In this document: positions 16,951 through 25,800 of the stretch, piece by piece
Position numbering within the stretch: the stretch's first letter is position 1
Layout of the letters: the number at the start of each line of letters is the position of its first letter
Origin: Candidatus Zipacnadia bacterium
Lineage (GTDB): Bacteria; Armatimonadota; Zipacnadia; Zipacnadales; UBA5352
DNA length: 49,300 nt
NCBI GenBank assembly: GCA_029820295.1
Contig: JALGVA010000017.1
Location: forward strand, 1-49,300
Reading direction: 5' to 3'
The notes under the pieces: generated by a model
What the model saw: only the letters and a program-made list of their open reading frames with translations
Databases searched by the model: none
What the model was told of the DNA's origin: nothing
Made by a program: the position numbers and the translations under genes

Positions 16951-19900
16951 GTGAACACACGACCCGTCGGTCAGATCGCCATCGCCATCATCGCGTGTAC
17001 GCTGGCTCTTGCCGCACCACGCGCCTGCGCTCAGCAGACCGCCGCACAGTGGATCTGGTACCCCGAGTCCGCCACCTGGGACGCGCGCGACCAGGACCGG
17101 TTCTTCCGCAGGCAGTTCGAGCTGCCGGCCGCACCCGAGCACGCAGAGCTGTGGTTGATGGTCGATGACGGACAGACGCTCTGGGTCAACGGCGAGGGCC
17201 CGCTGGAGTCGACCGAGCGCGATGGCTCCGCGTTGCTCTACCCGCTGACCGACTTGCTGCAGCCCGGGAGCAACCTGATTGCGGTGCAGGCGTACAACGC
17301 CACCAGCGTCGCGGGGGTCATCGCGCGGCTGAGCGTGCTGATGGCGGACGGGCGCGAGCTGGTGCTGAACTCCGACGAGTCGTGGCGCGTCTCGCGCGAG
17401 GGGCCTGAGGGCTGGAATCTGCCGGGCTTCGACGACACCGACTGGGAGCAGGCGCGGGCGGTGGGCAACGCCTTCACGCTGCCGTGGGTCGAGTACCCGA
17501 CCTTCTCCAACGCCCACTTCGTCACCGACGAGGAGCGCGCGGCCTGGGCGGCGGCGCGCGCGGCGCTGATGGCCCCGCCCGAGCAGTTCGCCGACGACCC
17601 GCCCATCGAGGTCGAGGCGACCTGGCGCAACGGCTCCGCGGTCGCGGTCATCAACGGCGAGCCGCGCCCGCTCGTGTGCTACCGCGGCATCGTGGACCTG
17701 TTCACCGAGCACGGGCGACGGCAGGTGGCGAACTTCCGCGACGCGGGCGTGCATCTCTACTGCGGCTACGTGCGCATCGACAGGCTCTGGACCGGGCCGG
17801 GTGAGTACGACTTTTCGGCGCTGGACGAGCAGGTGCGCATGTACACGAAGATCGACCCCGACGCCTACGTGCTGATGCTGGTGCGGCTGGTGCAGCCCTC
17901 GTGGTGGACCGAGGCGCACCCCCATGAGCTGGTGGGCTACGGCGTGCCGGGCGAGCTGGGGGGCTCAGAACACTTCCGCGCCGTGCGCGGCTCGATGGCC
18001 TCCGAGGCGTGGCTGCGCGACACCGGCGAGGCCTGGCGCGCGCTCATTGATCACCTGGAGGCTCAGCCCTGGGGCCGGCGCGTGATGGGCTACATGCCCG
18101 CCTACGGCATCTCGGCCGAGTGGCACTACTTCGGAAGCTGGCGCGAGCAGTACCCCGACACCGGCGCGGCCATGACCGCGCGCTTCCGGCGGTGGCTGCG
18201 CGACAGGTACGGGACGGTCGAGGCTCTGCGCGCGGCGTGGCGCGACCCCGATGTGACCTTCGACACGGCGCAGGTGCCGGGTGTGGAGCCGCGCAAGTTC
18301 GGCGAGCACATCGCCTTCCATGACCCGGCGACAGAGCGGCCGGTCATGGACTACTACCGCTGCCACCAGTTGGTGGTCGCCGAGGCGATCGAGCACTTCG
18401 GGCGGATCGTGAAGGAGGAGACCGCCGGCTCCAAGCTGTGCGGCGTCTACTACGGCTACTTCTACGGCGTAGGACCCCAGACGCAGGGCGGGCACCTGGA
18501 GCTGGATCGCCTGTTCGCCAGCCCGAACGTGGACTTCTTCGTCGCACCTTACAGCTACTCGCGGCGGCTCATGGGCGACGACGGGCGCCTGCGCAACCTG
18601 GCCGCCGCGGCCCGCATGGGCGGCAAGCCGCATATCCTGGAGGGCGACATCCGCACCTTCCTGCACCCGCGTGATGAGTACGGGCGCACGCAGAACCTGC
18701 AGCAGACGCTCGCGGCCATCACGCGCGAGTTCAGCACCGCGCTCATAGAAGGCGCCGGCTTCTGGTGGGTGGACTTCGGCGGCGACGAGCGGGGTGGCTG
18801 GTTCGACGACCCGCAGATCATGGCGCGCGCGGCCACGCTGCAGCAGGTCGCCGCGCGCGCGCCGGCGCAGCCGCATGAGCCGGTGGCGCAGATCGCACTG
18901 ATCGCCGATCCGGAGAGCTTCTACGCGCTCAGCGACGGGCACGGCATGACCATCGCGCTTCGCCTGGTGGAGGACGTCGGCACCGAGATGTACCACCTCG
19001 GCGCGCCCTTCGATGCCATCCACCTCAGCCGGCTCCCCGACGCCGACCTCGACCGCTACCGGATGCTGGTGTTCCTGAACCCGTTCATGCTCGACGCCGA
19101 GGAGGCGGCGTTCATCCAGCGCCTGCGCGAGGACGGGCAGCACGCCACGGTCTTCATGTGGGCGCCCGGACTCATCTCTGCGGACGGGCTCTCGGCCGCG
19201 CAGGCCGAGCAGGTCACCGGCCTCGACCTCGACTACCTCGAGCGCTGGCTGCCCGCGCAGATCGAGGCGACCGCGGGAGGCGATCTGCTCGCCGGCCTGC
19301 AGCCGACCCGCGTGCTGAGCCTGGATGTCAGCGAGAGCACGCCCATCGCGGGCTTCGGCGATCCGGCCAACTGGTACAACCCGCGCGATGAGGACACCAT
19401 GCAGCAGTGGTACCAGGCCTATGAGATCGAGGGCATTCAGGGCGGGCTGCGCTGGACCTTCGACACCGGCTACAGCTACACGGACATCCACTTCCAGCCG
19501 CCGGATGCCTTCGACCCGTCGCAGGGCCTCGGCCTCGACGTGCATCTCACCGGCGACGCGCCCACGCTGCCCTTCACCTTCGTCATCAAGGACGCCGACT
19601 GGAACGAGTTCGTGGCGCCGGATCAGGTGCTGGTCAACGGCGAGGCCTATCGCTTCGACTGGCCGCTGGAGGCGTTCACCAACGCGCCGTGGGCACGTGA
19701 CAGGCCCGCGCGGCCCGCGCTGCCGCTACGCGGCGCCAAGTTCGCGCTCTTCGAGACTGCCAACGCAGGCCGCTGCACCGTGGAGATACGTAACCTGACC
19801 ATCGACGCGGGCGAGGTCGTCGCGCGCGAGGTGCTGCGTTTCGGCTCGGGCGCCTTCGGCCCGGCGCTGATCCCGCGCCGGGGAGGGCGGCTGCTGGGCC

Positions 19901-20235
19901 ACATCGCCGGCACCGACCTGCCCGGGCTGGTCGCGACCGGCTCGGGCCGCGCCACAAGCGTATTGTGCAGCATCCCGTTCGTGCCGCGCGCGCTGCTGGC
20001 GGGCGTCATGCGCGCGGCAGGCGTGCACCGGTACATCGACGAAGGCCCCGATGTGCTGCGCGCCGACGCACGCTTCATCGCGGTGCACACGGCGAGCGGC
20101 GGCGCGCGCACGCTGCGCCTGCCGCGCGAGGCGGTGGTAATCGATGCGCTGACCGGCGAGACGCTGGGCAGCGGTGACACGCTCGAGATTGACCTGCCGC
20201 CCGATTCGACCACGCTGCTGGAGATGAGCCCATGA
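16951..20235 (+). CDS. Large secreted glycoside hydrolase, GH42-like
   Basis: 1094 residues from GTG 16951; TGGAGG lies 9-10 bases upstream and the sequence starts a signal peptide cleaved near ACAQQTA. Residues 30-160 are a galactose-binding/discoidin-like sandwich (DDGQTLWVNGEG). Residues 225-640 are a TIM-barrel with the GH42-style opening YRGIVDLF...FRDAGVHLYCGYVRID and GYMPAYGISAEWHYFG, whose Glu is the candidate acid/base. The nucleophile is uncertain; FWWVDFGGDERGG is the likely strand-7 region. Residues 650-780 resemble the GH42 trimerisation (GATase-like) domain, and the C-terminal third is beta-rich. It is far longer than typical beta-galactosidases (about 650 residues). Its stop overlaps the next start (ATGA). 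Substrate specificity cannot be read from the sequence. Confidence 0.82.
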   Translation: MNTRPVGQIAIAIIACTLALAAPRACAQQTAAQWIWYPESATWDARDQDRFFRRQFELPAAPEHAELWLMVDDGQTLWVNGEGPLESTERDGSALLYPLTDLLQPGSNLIAVQAYNATSVAGVIARLSVLMADGRELVLNSDESWRVSREGPEGWNLPGFDDTDWEQARAVGNAFTLPWVEYPTFSNAHFVTDEERAAWAAARAALMAPPEQFADDPPIEVEATWRNGSAVAVINGEPRPLVCYRGIVDLFTEHGRRQVANFRDAGVHLYCGYVRIDRLWTGPGEYDFSALDEQVRMYTKIDPDAYVLMLVRLVQPSWWTEAHPHELVGYGVPGELGGSEHFRAVRGSMASEAWLRDTGEAWRALIDHLEAQPWGRRVMGYMPAYGISAEWHYFGSWREQYPDTGAAMTARFRRWLRDRYGTVEALRAAWRDPDVTFDTAQVPGVEPRKFGEHIAFHDPATERPVMDYYRCHQLVVAEAIEHFGRIVKEETAGSKLCGVYYGYFYGVGPQTQGGHLELDRLFASPNVDFFVAPYSYSRRLMGDDGRLRNLAAAARMGGKPHILEGDIRTFLHPRDEYGRTQNLQQTLAAITREFSTALIEGAGFWWVDFGGDERGGWFDDPQIMARAATLQQVAARAPAQPHEPVAQIALIADPESFYALSDGHGMTIALRLVEDVGTEMYHLGAPFDAIHLSRLPDADLDRYRMLVFLNPFMLDAEEAAFIQRLREDGQHATVFMWAPGLISADGLSAAQAEQVTGLDLDYLERWLPAQIEATAGGDLLAGLQPTRVLSLDVSESTPIAGFGDPANWYNPRDEDTMQQWYQAYEIEGIQGGLRWTFDTGYSYTDIHFQPPDAFDPSQGLGLDVHLTGDAPTLPFTFVIKDADWNEFVAPDQVLVNGEAYRFDWPLEAFTNAPWARDRPARPALPLRGAKFALFETANAGRCTVEIRNLTIDAGEVVAREVLRFGSGAFGPALIPRRGGRLLGHIAGTDLPGLVATGSGRATSVLCSIPFVPRALLAGVMRAAGVHRYIDEGPDVLRADARFIAVHTASGGARTLRLPREAVVIDALTGETLGSGDTLEIDLPPDSTTLLEMSP

Positions 20236-21227
20236 ACCAGGTGCTGGAACAGGATCAGGAATTCGAGGCGCAGGAGTGGGAGTGGGAGCCGGGGCCACGC
20301 ATGGTGAAGATGTGGGTCACGGAGCCGCCTGGCGGCATCGGCGCCGGCACAGGGCTGATGCTGTGCCTGCACAACTGGGGTGGCATCTACGACCAGGAGA
20401 TCTACCGCGGCTGGTGCGCCAGCTTCGCGAAGCGCTACGACGTGGTAGGCGTGAGCGTCAACTACCTGCAGAGCGGCGACGACTGGAAGCTGCGCCGCGA
20501 CCGCCCCTACGATCACGGCTACCTGCAGGCGATGGACTGCATCGGGGCGCTCTACCACGTGCGCCGGCAGATCCTCGACGCCGGGCTGGCCTTCGACGAG
20601 CACCGCATCTTCTCCATGGGCGGCTCGGGTGGGGGCAACGTGACGCAGATGGTGTGCAAGCTCGCCCCGCACAGCTTCGCGGTCGGCATCGACATCTGCG
20701 GCATGCCCGGGCTGATCGATCCCATCGCCTACGGCACCGGCGAGGGCACGCACATCTCCGCCGAGTACACGCGCGACCCGCACAGCCGACGCTACCTGAG
20801 CGAGGACATGCGGCAGATCCGCGATTTCGGCCACCCCGAGCACTGCCGGCTGCTGCACGAGGCCAACCCGGAACTCAAGATCGTCATCGTGCACGGGGTC
20901 GATGACCTGAGCTGCCCGGTGGCGCCCAAGATCCGGCAGTTCGGCAACATGATCGCCGCGGGCATCAGCGTGGACGGTCACTTCCTCACCGCGATCGACG
21001 TGGACGGCGAGGCCGTGACGACGACCGGCCACCCCGTCGGCAACCGCGACCGGGTGGTGATGAAGTACGCCGACGACTACCTGCTGCCCGACGGCAGACT
21101 CGCCAAGCGCACCGCACAGGACAACGACTTCCAGTGCGGCGGCAGCTTCGAGTACCCGACCGCGAACGGGAAGTACGTGATCGACTTCGAGGGCTACCCG
21201 ACCATCGAGTTCGTGCCTGCGAGCTGA
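20232..21227 (+). CDS. DUF2920-like alpha/beta hydrolase
   Basis: 331 residues from ATG 20232, overlapping the GH42-like stop by 4 bases. No signal peptide. Alpha/beta-hydrolase features are present: oxyanion-type LHNWGG (46-51) and the nucleophile elbow GGSGG with Ser132. A late His (GHFLTAID or TTGHPVG) could complete the triad. The fold and length agree with DUF2920, a family of uncharacterised hydrolases often near surface-glycan genes. Translational coupling to the glycoside hydrolase suggests it deacylates or otherwise trims the same glycan in the cytoplasm. That role is inference. Confidence 0.72.
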   Translation: MNQVLEQDQEFEAQEWEWEPGPRMVKMWVTEPPGGIGAGTGLMLCLHNWGGIYDQEIYRGWCASFAKRYDVVGVSVNYLQSGDDWKLRRDRPYDHGYLQAMDCIGALYHVRRQILDAGLAFDEHRIFSMGGSGGGNVTQMVCKLAPHSFAVGIDICGMPGLIDPIAYGTGEGTHISAEYTRDPHSRRYLSEDMRQIRDFGHPEHCRLLHEANPELKIVIVHGVDDLSCPVAPKIRQFGNMIAAGISVDGHFLTAIDVDGEAVTTTGHPVGNRDRVVMKYADDYLLPDGRLAKRTAQDNDFQCGGSFEYPTANGKYVIDFEGYPTIEFVPAS

Positions 21228-21236
21228 CCGGAAGAC

Positions 21237-22475
21237 ATGATGTCTGAGAACGCACACGACATCGCGATCATCCGTGACCTGGCGAAGCGCTACGCCGAGA
21301 TCGCCGCCAGGCCCATCCAGGACGAACGCCGCGACCTGTGGCGGCGGCACAACTCGCTGCAGCGCACCCGCCCGCTCATCTACATGCGCTGGTTCGCCGC
21401 GTGGAACGAGCACCCCGAATCGAAGTTGCAGTGCGAGGACCCGTTCTGGCAGAGCCACGAGCGCTTCCTGCGCATGCACATCGTGCAGGACTGGATCGAG
21501 GACGACTACATCGTCGAGCCGTGGATCCCCCAGCGTGCCTCCGTGAAGCTCCCCGAGCACGGGCGCTGGGGCGTGCCCTACAACCGCATCCGTCCCGCCG
21601 AGCCCGGCGGCGCCTGGCTCTACGATCCGCCGCTCAAGCGCCTGGAGGACATCGGGAAGCTCGCCTCGCCGCGTCACGTCATCGACGAGGAGGCGACCGC
21701 CCGCAATGTCGCGCGGCTGACCGACGCGATCGGCGACATCCTCACGGTCGCAGTCGACCGCACGCCCGCGTACTGGGGCTTCACGGGTGACATCTCCACC
21801 GACATCGCCTACATCCGCGGCCTGGAGCAGCTCATGTGGGACATGTCCGACAACCCCGAATGGCTGCACCGCCTGCTCGCGCACATGCGCGACGGCGTGT
21901 TGAGCGTGCACGCCGAGGCGGAGGCCGCCGGCGACCTCTCACTGGTCAGCCACATCAACCAGGCACAGCCCTATGCGCTGGAGCTGCCCGATCCGGCGCC
22001 CAACTCCGGGCCGGTGATGCGCAAGGACCTCTGGCAGTTCTGCGCGGCGCAGGAGTTCGCGCAGATCTCACCCGCCATGCACGATGAGTTCATGTTCCAG
22101 TATCAGATCCCCATCCTCCAACACTTCGGGCTGGTGGCCTACGGCTGCTGCGAGGACCTGACCGACAAGATCGACATGGTGCGCCAGCTCCCGAATCTGC
22201 GTCGGATCGCGGTCGTTCCCATGGCGGATGTCGCGAGGTCGGCTGAGCTGATCGGCACCGACTACGTGTTCTCGTGGCGGCCCAACCCGGCGGACGTGAT
22301 GTGCTGCGGCTTCGACCGCGATCGCATCCGCCGCATCATTCGCGACGGGATGGAGGCGGCGAAGGACTGCATCGTGGACATCACGCTCAAGGACGTGCAG
22401 ACCATAGAGCACGAGCCGTGGCGCCTGCGCGAATGGGTGCGCATCGTGCGCGACATCACCGACGACTACGCCTGA
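21237..22475 (+). CDS. Uroporphyrinogen decarboxylase-like (URO-D superfamily) protein
   Basis: 412 residues from ATG 21237 (ATG 21240 is an equally near alternative). Over its length it resembles URO-D-superfamily proteins rather than HemE: a long N-terminal extension, then TPAYWGFTGDIST, GLEQLMWDMSDNPEWLHRLLAHM, and the late barrel strands LVAYGCCEDLTDKID and YVFSWRPNP. This subfamily includes corrinoid-dependent methyltransferases (MtaA/MtbA-like) and many proteins in sugar-catabolic loci of unknown function. The Cys pair in GCCED and MCCGFD could bind zinc as in MtaA; this is not proven. A corrinoid adenosyltransferase follows directly, making a B12 link plausible. Confidence 0.75.
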   Translation: MMSENAHDIAIIRDLAKRYAEIAARPIQDERRDLWRRHNSLQRTRPLIYMRWFAAWNEHPESKLQCEDPFWQSHERFLRMHIVQDWIEDDYIVEPWIPQRASVKLPEHGRWGVPYNRIRPAEPGGAWLYDPPLKRLEDIGKLASPRHVIDEEATARNVARLTDAIGDILTVAVDRTPAYWGFTGDISTDIAYIRGLEQLMWDMSDNPEWLHRLLAHMRDGVLSVHAEAEAAGDLSLVSHINQAQPYALELPDPAPNSGPVMRKDLWQFCAAQEFAQISPAMHDEFMFQYQIPILQHFGLVAYGCCEDLTDKIDMVRQLPNLRRIAVVPMADVARSAELIGTDYVFSWRPNPADVMCCGFDRDRIRRIIRDGMEAAKDCIVDITLKDVQTIEHEPWRLREWVRIVRDITDDYA

Positions 22476-22488
22476 TGGAGTGGGTTTC

Positions 22489-23025
22489 GTGGAGCATACG
22501 CGCGCCTGGGATCGTGGCTACGTGCACGTCTACACCGGTGACGGCAAGGGCAAGACCACCGCGGCCTTCGGCCTGGCTCTGCGCGCGGCGGGGGCGGGCC
22601 TGCGCACCTTTATCGGCCAGTTCGTCAAGGGCATGGAGTACTCGGAGCTGCGCGCGCTGGAGCGCTTCGACGACCTGATCGAGGTGCGGCAGTACGGGCG
22701 ATCCTGCTTCATCGAGCGCGAGCCCGAGCCCGAGGACGTCGCGGCCGCGCGCGCGGGCCTCGCCGAGGCGCGTGCGGAGATGCGCTCGGGCAGGTGGGAC
22801 CTGGTGATCCTCGACGAGGCGAACATCGCCACGCACTTCAAGCTGTTCCCGGTCGAGGAGTTGCTGGCGGTCATCGCCGAGAAGCCGACGAAGGTCGAGC
22901 TGGTCATTACCGGCCGGCGCGCCGACCCGCGCGTCATCGAGGCCGCCGACCTGGTGACCGAGATGCGCGAGGTCAAGCACTACTACGAGCGCGGTGTGAA
23001 GGCACGCAGGGGGATCGAGTGCTGA
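22489..23025 (+). CDS. cobO: Cob(I)yrinic acid a,c-diamide adenosyltransferase
   Basis: 178 residues if translated from GTG 22489, which has GGAG at 22477-22480 with an 8-base spacer; GTG 22480 is an alternative with no spaced ribosome site. The P-loop TGDGKGKTTAAFGLALRAAG is diagnostic of the CobA/CobO/BtuR family, and WDLVILDEANIA, the Walker B equivalent, and ELVITGRRADPRVIEAADLVTEM are conserved. It transfers the adenosyl group of ATP to the cobalt of a corrinoid, giving coenzyme B12 forms. No other cobalamin synthesis gene is near, so it probably serves salvage or reactivation. It is the last gene of the plus-strand run, with its stop one base from the stop of the convergent universal stress gene. 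Confidence 0.93.
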   Translation: MEHTRAWDRGYVHVYTGDGKGKTTAAFGLALRAAGAGLRTFIGQFVKGMEYSELRALERFDDLIEVRQYGRSCFIEREPEPEDVAAARAGLAEARAEMRSGRWDLVILDEANIATHFKLFPVEELLAVIAEKPTKVELVITGRRADPRVIEAADLVTEMREVKHYYERGVKARRGIEC

Positions 23026-23026
23026 C

Positions 23027-23878
23027 TCAGGGGTAGGCGAGCACCGCGGCGCCGGGGACCTCAAGCGCGCGCCAGAGCGTCTCATTGCGCTGCCAGGGGA
23101 AGAGGTAGTACCGCCTGTGCGCGCCGGGGATGACGATCAAGGATGCCTCGCGCTCCGTCGCCCCGGAGTGCACGACCTCGTGCGGCGGGTGAGGTGAGAC
23201 CTCCACCGAACGCTCGATGTGGTAGGCGCGCAGCTGCCGCTCGACGGCCTCCGCCGCCTCGTTCGCGGTCACGCGCCGCGGCTCGCACACGAGCACGCTC
23301 AGCTCGGCGTTGAGCAGCTCGCACAGCCCCCCAGCGAAGGACAGTGCGCGCCCCCCGGCGACCGAGAGCTTGTACGGCACCAGCACCGAGCGCAGTTCGA
23401 CGTACTGCGGGGCGCACACCAGCGTGGGCGCGACCAGCCCGCTGAGCAGGAAGACCACGTTGCGGCCAACCGCACCCGACCGGCCGGCATCGCCCCGGCC
23501 CACCACCAGCAACTCCGCCGTCCAGCTCCGGCGCAGCAGCCTCACGCCCGGATGGCGGCCGAAGAGGCGCTCATCCTCGCACGCCAGGTGCAGCTCCTGG
23601 CAGCGATGGTGGATTTCGTCAAGGTCGAGCGGCCGGTCGTCCTCGCGCTCCTCGTCGTGCTCGGCCTCACGGTCCTCAGGCGGTGGCGCCCCCAGCGCCA
23701 TGTCGGCGATGTCCGGCTCGGCCTCGACCACAGCGCCGCCGAGCTCGTCGTCGCTCACCGTCACGACCGTCGCCAGATAGAGTCGCCCACCGGTGGCTTC
23801 GGCGAGGGCTATCCCCTGCTCGACCGCGACCTGCGACGACCGCGATCCGTCGTAGGCCACCACAATGTTGCGCACCAT
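23027..23878 (-). CDS. Double universal stress protein (UspA-like)
   Basis: 283 residues from ATG 23878, chosen because GGGGGAGGAG lies about 9 bases upstream and MVRNIVVAYDGS is the canonical Usp beginning; longer readings add a shadow of the neighbouring gene. Two Usp-fold repeats are visible: residues 1-155 (NIVVAYDGSRSSQVAV, ELLVVGRGDAGRSG) and about 156-283 (VLVPYKLSVAGGRALSFA, LIVIPGAHRRYYLFPW). The first keeps a Gly-rich ATP-loop-like segment. The second lacks the GxxGx9G(S/T) motif, so it may not bind ATP. A charged acidic linker lies around residues 55-85. It is the final gene of the minus-strand operon. Confidence 0.86.
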   Translation of the reverse strand: MVRNIVVAYDGSRSSQVAVEQGIALAEATGGRLYLATVVTVSDDELGGAVVEAEPDIADMALGAPPPEDREAEHDEEREDDRPLDLDEIHHRCQELHLACEDERLFGRHPGVRLLRRSWTAELLVVGRGDAGRSGAVGRNVVFLLSGLVAPTLVCAPQYVELRSVLVPYKLSVAGGRALSFAGGLCELLNAELSVLVCEPRRVTANEAAEAVERQLRAYHIERSVEVSPHPPHEVVHSGATEREASLIVIPGAHRRYYLFPWQRNETLWRALEVPGAAVLAYP

Positions 23879-23897
23879 GGCTGCCGGCTCCTCCCCC

Positions 23898-24476
23898 TCA
23901 GGACTCCTGGTCCGGAACGTCATCGGCAATGCCTTCGTCGCCCGCGGACTCAGCCTCGGCCTCGGCCTCCGCCGCGGCGGCCTGACGGGCCTTCTCCAGG
24001 TCCTCGCGGGTGGTGCCCACATCCGCCAACCCCACCAGCTCCCCACTCTCCTCGTCCTCGAGGAACTCGCGGGGCACCAGGAAGCCCACCATCCCGCGCT
24101 TGCCCAGCGTGCGCAGGTACTCGGTCAGCGACGCCTCGACCTCGCGCCGCCCGAGCTTGTACTCGTCGCAGAGGACGCGTGCGATCTGCTGCACGGTGCG
24201 CTCGCCGTCGCACAGGTGCCAGACGCGCGTGCCCACCTCGTCGAGGATCACCGGCCGGCTCTGCGGCACGAAGAACAGGAAGCCCATGGTGCGGCCGAAC
24301 AGGTCCTTGCGGCGTGGCACCACGACCTCGACGCAATCCTGATCGTTGACGCGCCACTTGAGCTGTGGGTTGCGCACCGGCCGCGCCTCGAAGGCCTGGT
24401 CGCGCGACAGCGGCGTCTGCCCGCGCCGCAGCCCCAGGCGCTGCAGCAGTCCGGATGCCGATGACAGAAGACTCAC
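23898..24476 (-). CDS. PqqD-like peptide chaperone domain protein
   Basis: 192 residues from GTG 24476, with a perfect AGGAGG seven bases upstream and a 4-base GTGA overlap with the metallophosphoesterase stop. Residues 70-140 have the PqqD fold pattern: VILDEVGTRVWHLCDGERTVQQIARVL and a winged-helix-like LGRREVEASLTEYLRTLGKRGMV (broken here only for length). PqqD-like proteins normally present a peptide to a radical SAM enzyme. No PqqA, PqqE or precursor peptide is recognisable in this operon, and the nearest radical SAM gene is 13 kb away. The C-terminal 50 residues are Ala/Glu/Asp-rich and probably disordered. Its partner is unknown. Confidence 0.75.
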   Translation of the reverse strand: MSLLSSASGLLQRLGLRRGQTPLSRDQAFEARPVRNPQLKWRVNDQDCVEVVVPRRKDLFGRTMGFLFFVPQSRPVILDEVGTRVWHLCDGERTVQQIARVLCDEYKLGRREVEASLTEYLRTLGKRGMVGFLVPREFLEDEESGELVGLADVGTTREDLEKARQAAAAEAEAEAESAGDEGIADDVPDQES

Positions 24477-25405
24477 GGCGTTTCCTCCTCATGGAAGTGA
24501 CGACACAGCTCGTCGGCCGCGCGCACAGGCACTTCCAGCGCCTCCGTCTCCTCCCCGGCGCGCAGCGTCAGCAGCGCGATCTCGGGCCGGCAGCGGAAGC
24601 GCGCGCGCGTCGCCGATGCCACCCCCCGGGTCACATAGCACAACGTTCCGTCCGCGCGCAGCAGTCCCGATCCCCGCCGGCGGTCGCGCCACACGGGCGC
24701 CCAGGGCGTGCCGATGCGCGGCAGGCGGATCTGCCCGCCATGAGTGTGCCCGCACAGCACCAGATCCGCCCGGCGCGCGCACGGGTCATCGAGCATGTCT
24801 GGCGTGTGCGCCAGCAGCAACGCGACATCCGCCCCATCGACCTGCGCGAGCGCCGCCTGCGCGTCGTCACGCCCGTAGGCGAAGTCATCGACGCCCGCCA
24901 CCGCCAGCTCGGCGCCCTCGACCTCGACCGTGCGGCTCTCGTTGACCAGCAGCGTCACGCCCAGCGCGCCCAGCACCTCGCGCAACTCCTCGACGCGCTC
25001 GGGAGGCGCCTCGAGATACGCGTAGGGGTCGCGCTGCGCGCGGTCGTGGTTACCGGGCACCGCCCACACGCCCAGCGGCGCCGACAGCCCTTCGAGCTGC
25101 CAGGCGCACTCCCCGGCCAGCTCGGACACCTCGAACATATCGCCGGTGATCGCGATCAGGTCGGGCGCCTGCGCCATCACCAGCCGCACCGCCTCGCGGC
25201 TGCTCCACTCGATCGCATCGTCGGGCTGGCAGTGGAAGTCGGACAGATGCCCGATGGTCAGCCCGTCGAGCGCGGGCGGCAGGCCCTCCAGCCGCACCTC
25301 CGTGCGCGTTACCTCGATGCGCGCCGGCTCGACGTAGCGCACGTAGAGCCCGAAGGCCAGCGCCAGGGCGACCACCGCCCACAGCACCACCGCGAGCGCG
25401 ATCAT
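24473..25405 (-). CDS. Membrane-anchored metallophosphoesterase (YaeI-like)
   Basis: 310 residues from the start at 25405. An N-terminal membrane segment (residues 2-21) precedes a calcineurin-like fold with the full metal-ligand set: DFH (D56, H58), GDM (D89), GNHD (N119, H120), AHTPD and GHTHGGQ. This order matches the YaeI/YkuE group of phosphodiesterases that act at the membrane. The substrate may be a lipid-linked phosphodiester as for YaeI/LpxH relatives; not proven. It overlaps both neighbours by 4 bases (start with the small membrane protein, stop with the PqqD-like gene), so the operon is tightly coupled. Confidence 0.93.
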   Translation of the reverse strand: MIALAVVLWAVVALALAFGLYVRYVEPARIEVTRTEVRLEGLPPALDGLTIGHLSDFHCQPDDAIEWSSREAVRLVMAQAPDLIAITGDMFEVSELAGECAWQLEGLSAPLGVWAVPGNHDRAQRDPYAYLEAPPERVEELREVLGALGVTLLVNESRTVEVEGAELAVAGVDDFAYGRDDAQAALAQVDGADVALLLAHTPDMLDDPCARRADLVLCGHTHGGQIRLPRIGTPWAPVWRDRRRGSGLLRADGTLCYVTRGVASATRARFRCRPEIALLTLRAGEETEALEVPVRAADELCRHFHEEETP

Positions 25406-25800
25406 CCGGCGTCATCCTCGGGCACGTCGGCCGGATGGACCCCAGGCCCGCCGGCCGGCGCCAGCAGTCGCCGCACCGCCACGAACGCCAGCACGTAGAG
25501 CGCGATCACCGCCAGCAGCAGCGCCACGAGAACGACCGCCTGGCCGCTGCTGAGCGAGCGCCACAACAGGCGCGCGCCGCCGCTGAACTGCACGTCGAAG
25601 AGCCCACCCAGCAGCGCCTTGAGCGCGATGACGGCAGCGAGCGAGCCCGCGACCGCCGCCCACAGCACACCGACCGCGCGAAGTATCTCCGCGCGGCCGC
25701 GCCCGCGATGCGCCGCCTGGACGACCACCAGCAGCGTGACGAAGCCCAGCGCTCCGCCCGCGACCACGATCAGCTCCAGCACATTCACTCCGGCGATCAT
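25402..25800 (-). CDS. Small integral membrane protein
   Basis: 132 residues from ATG 25800, overlapping the deoA stop by 4 bases and the metallophosphoesterase start by 4. Three or four hydrophobic segments are clear: about 7-28, 42-62 and 88-112. No family is recognised. Conserved placement between deoA and a phosphoesterase suggests a role at the membrane with the latter, which is speculation. Confidence 0.75.
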   Translation of the reverse strand: MIAGVNVLELIVVAGGALGFVTLLVVVQAAHRGRGRAEILRAVGVLWAAVAGSLAAVIALKALLGGLFDVQFSGGARLLWRSLSSGQAVVLVALLLAVIALYVLAFVAVRRLLAPAGGPGVHPADVPEDDAG

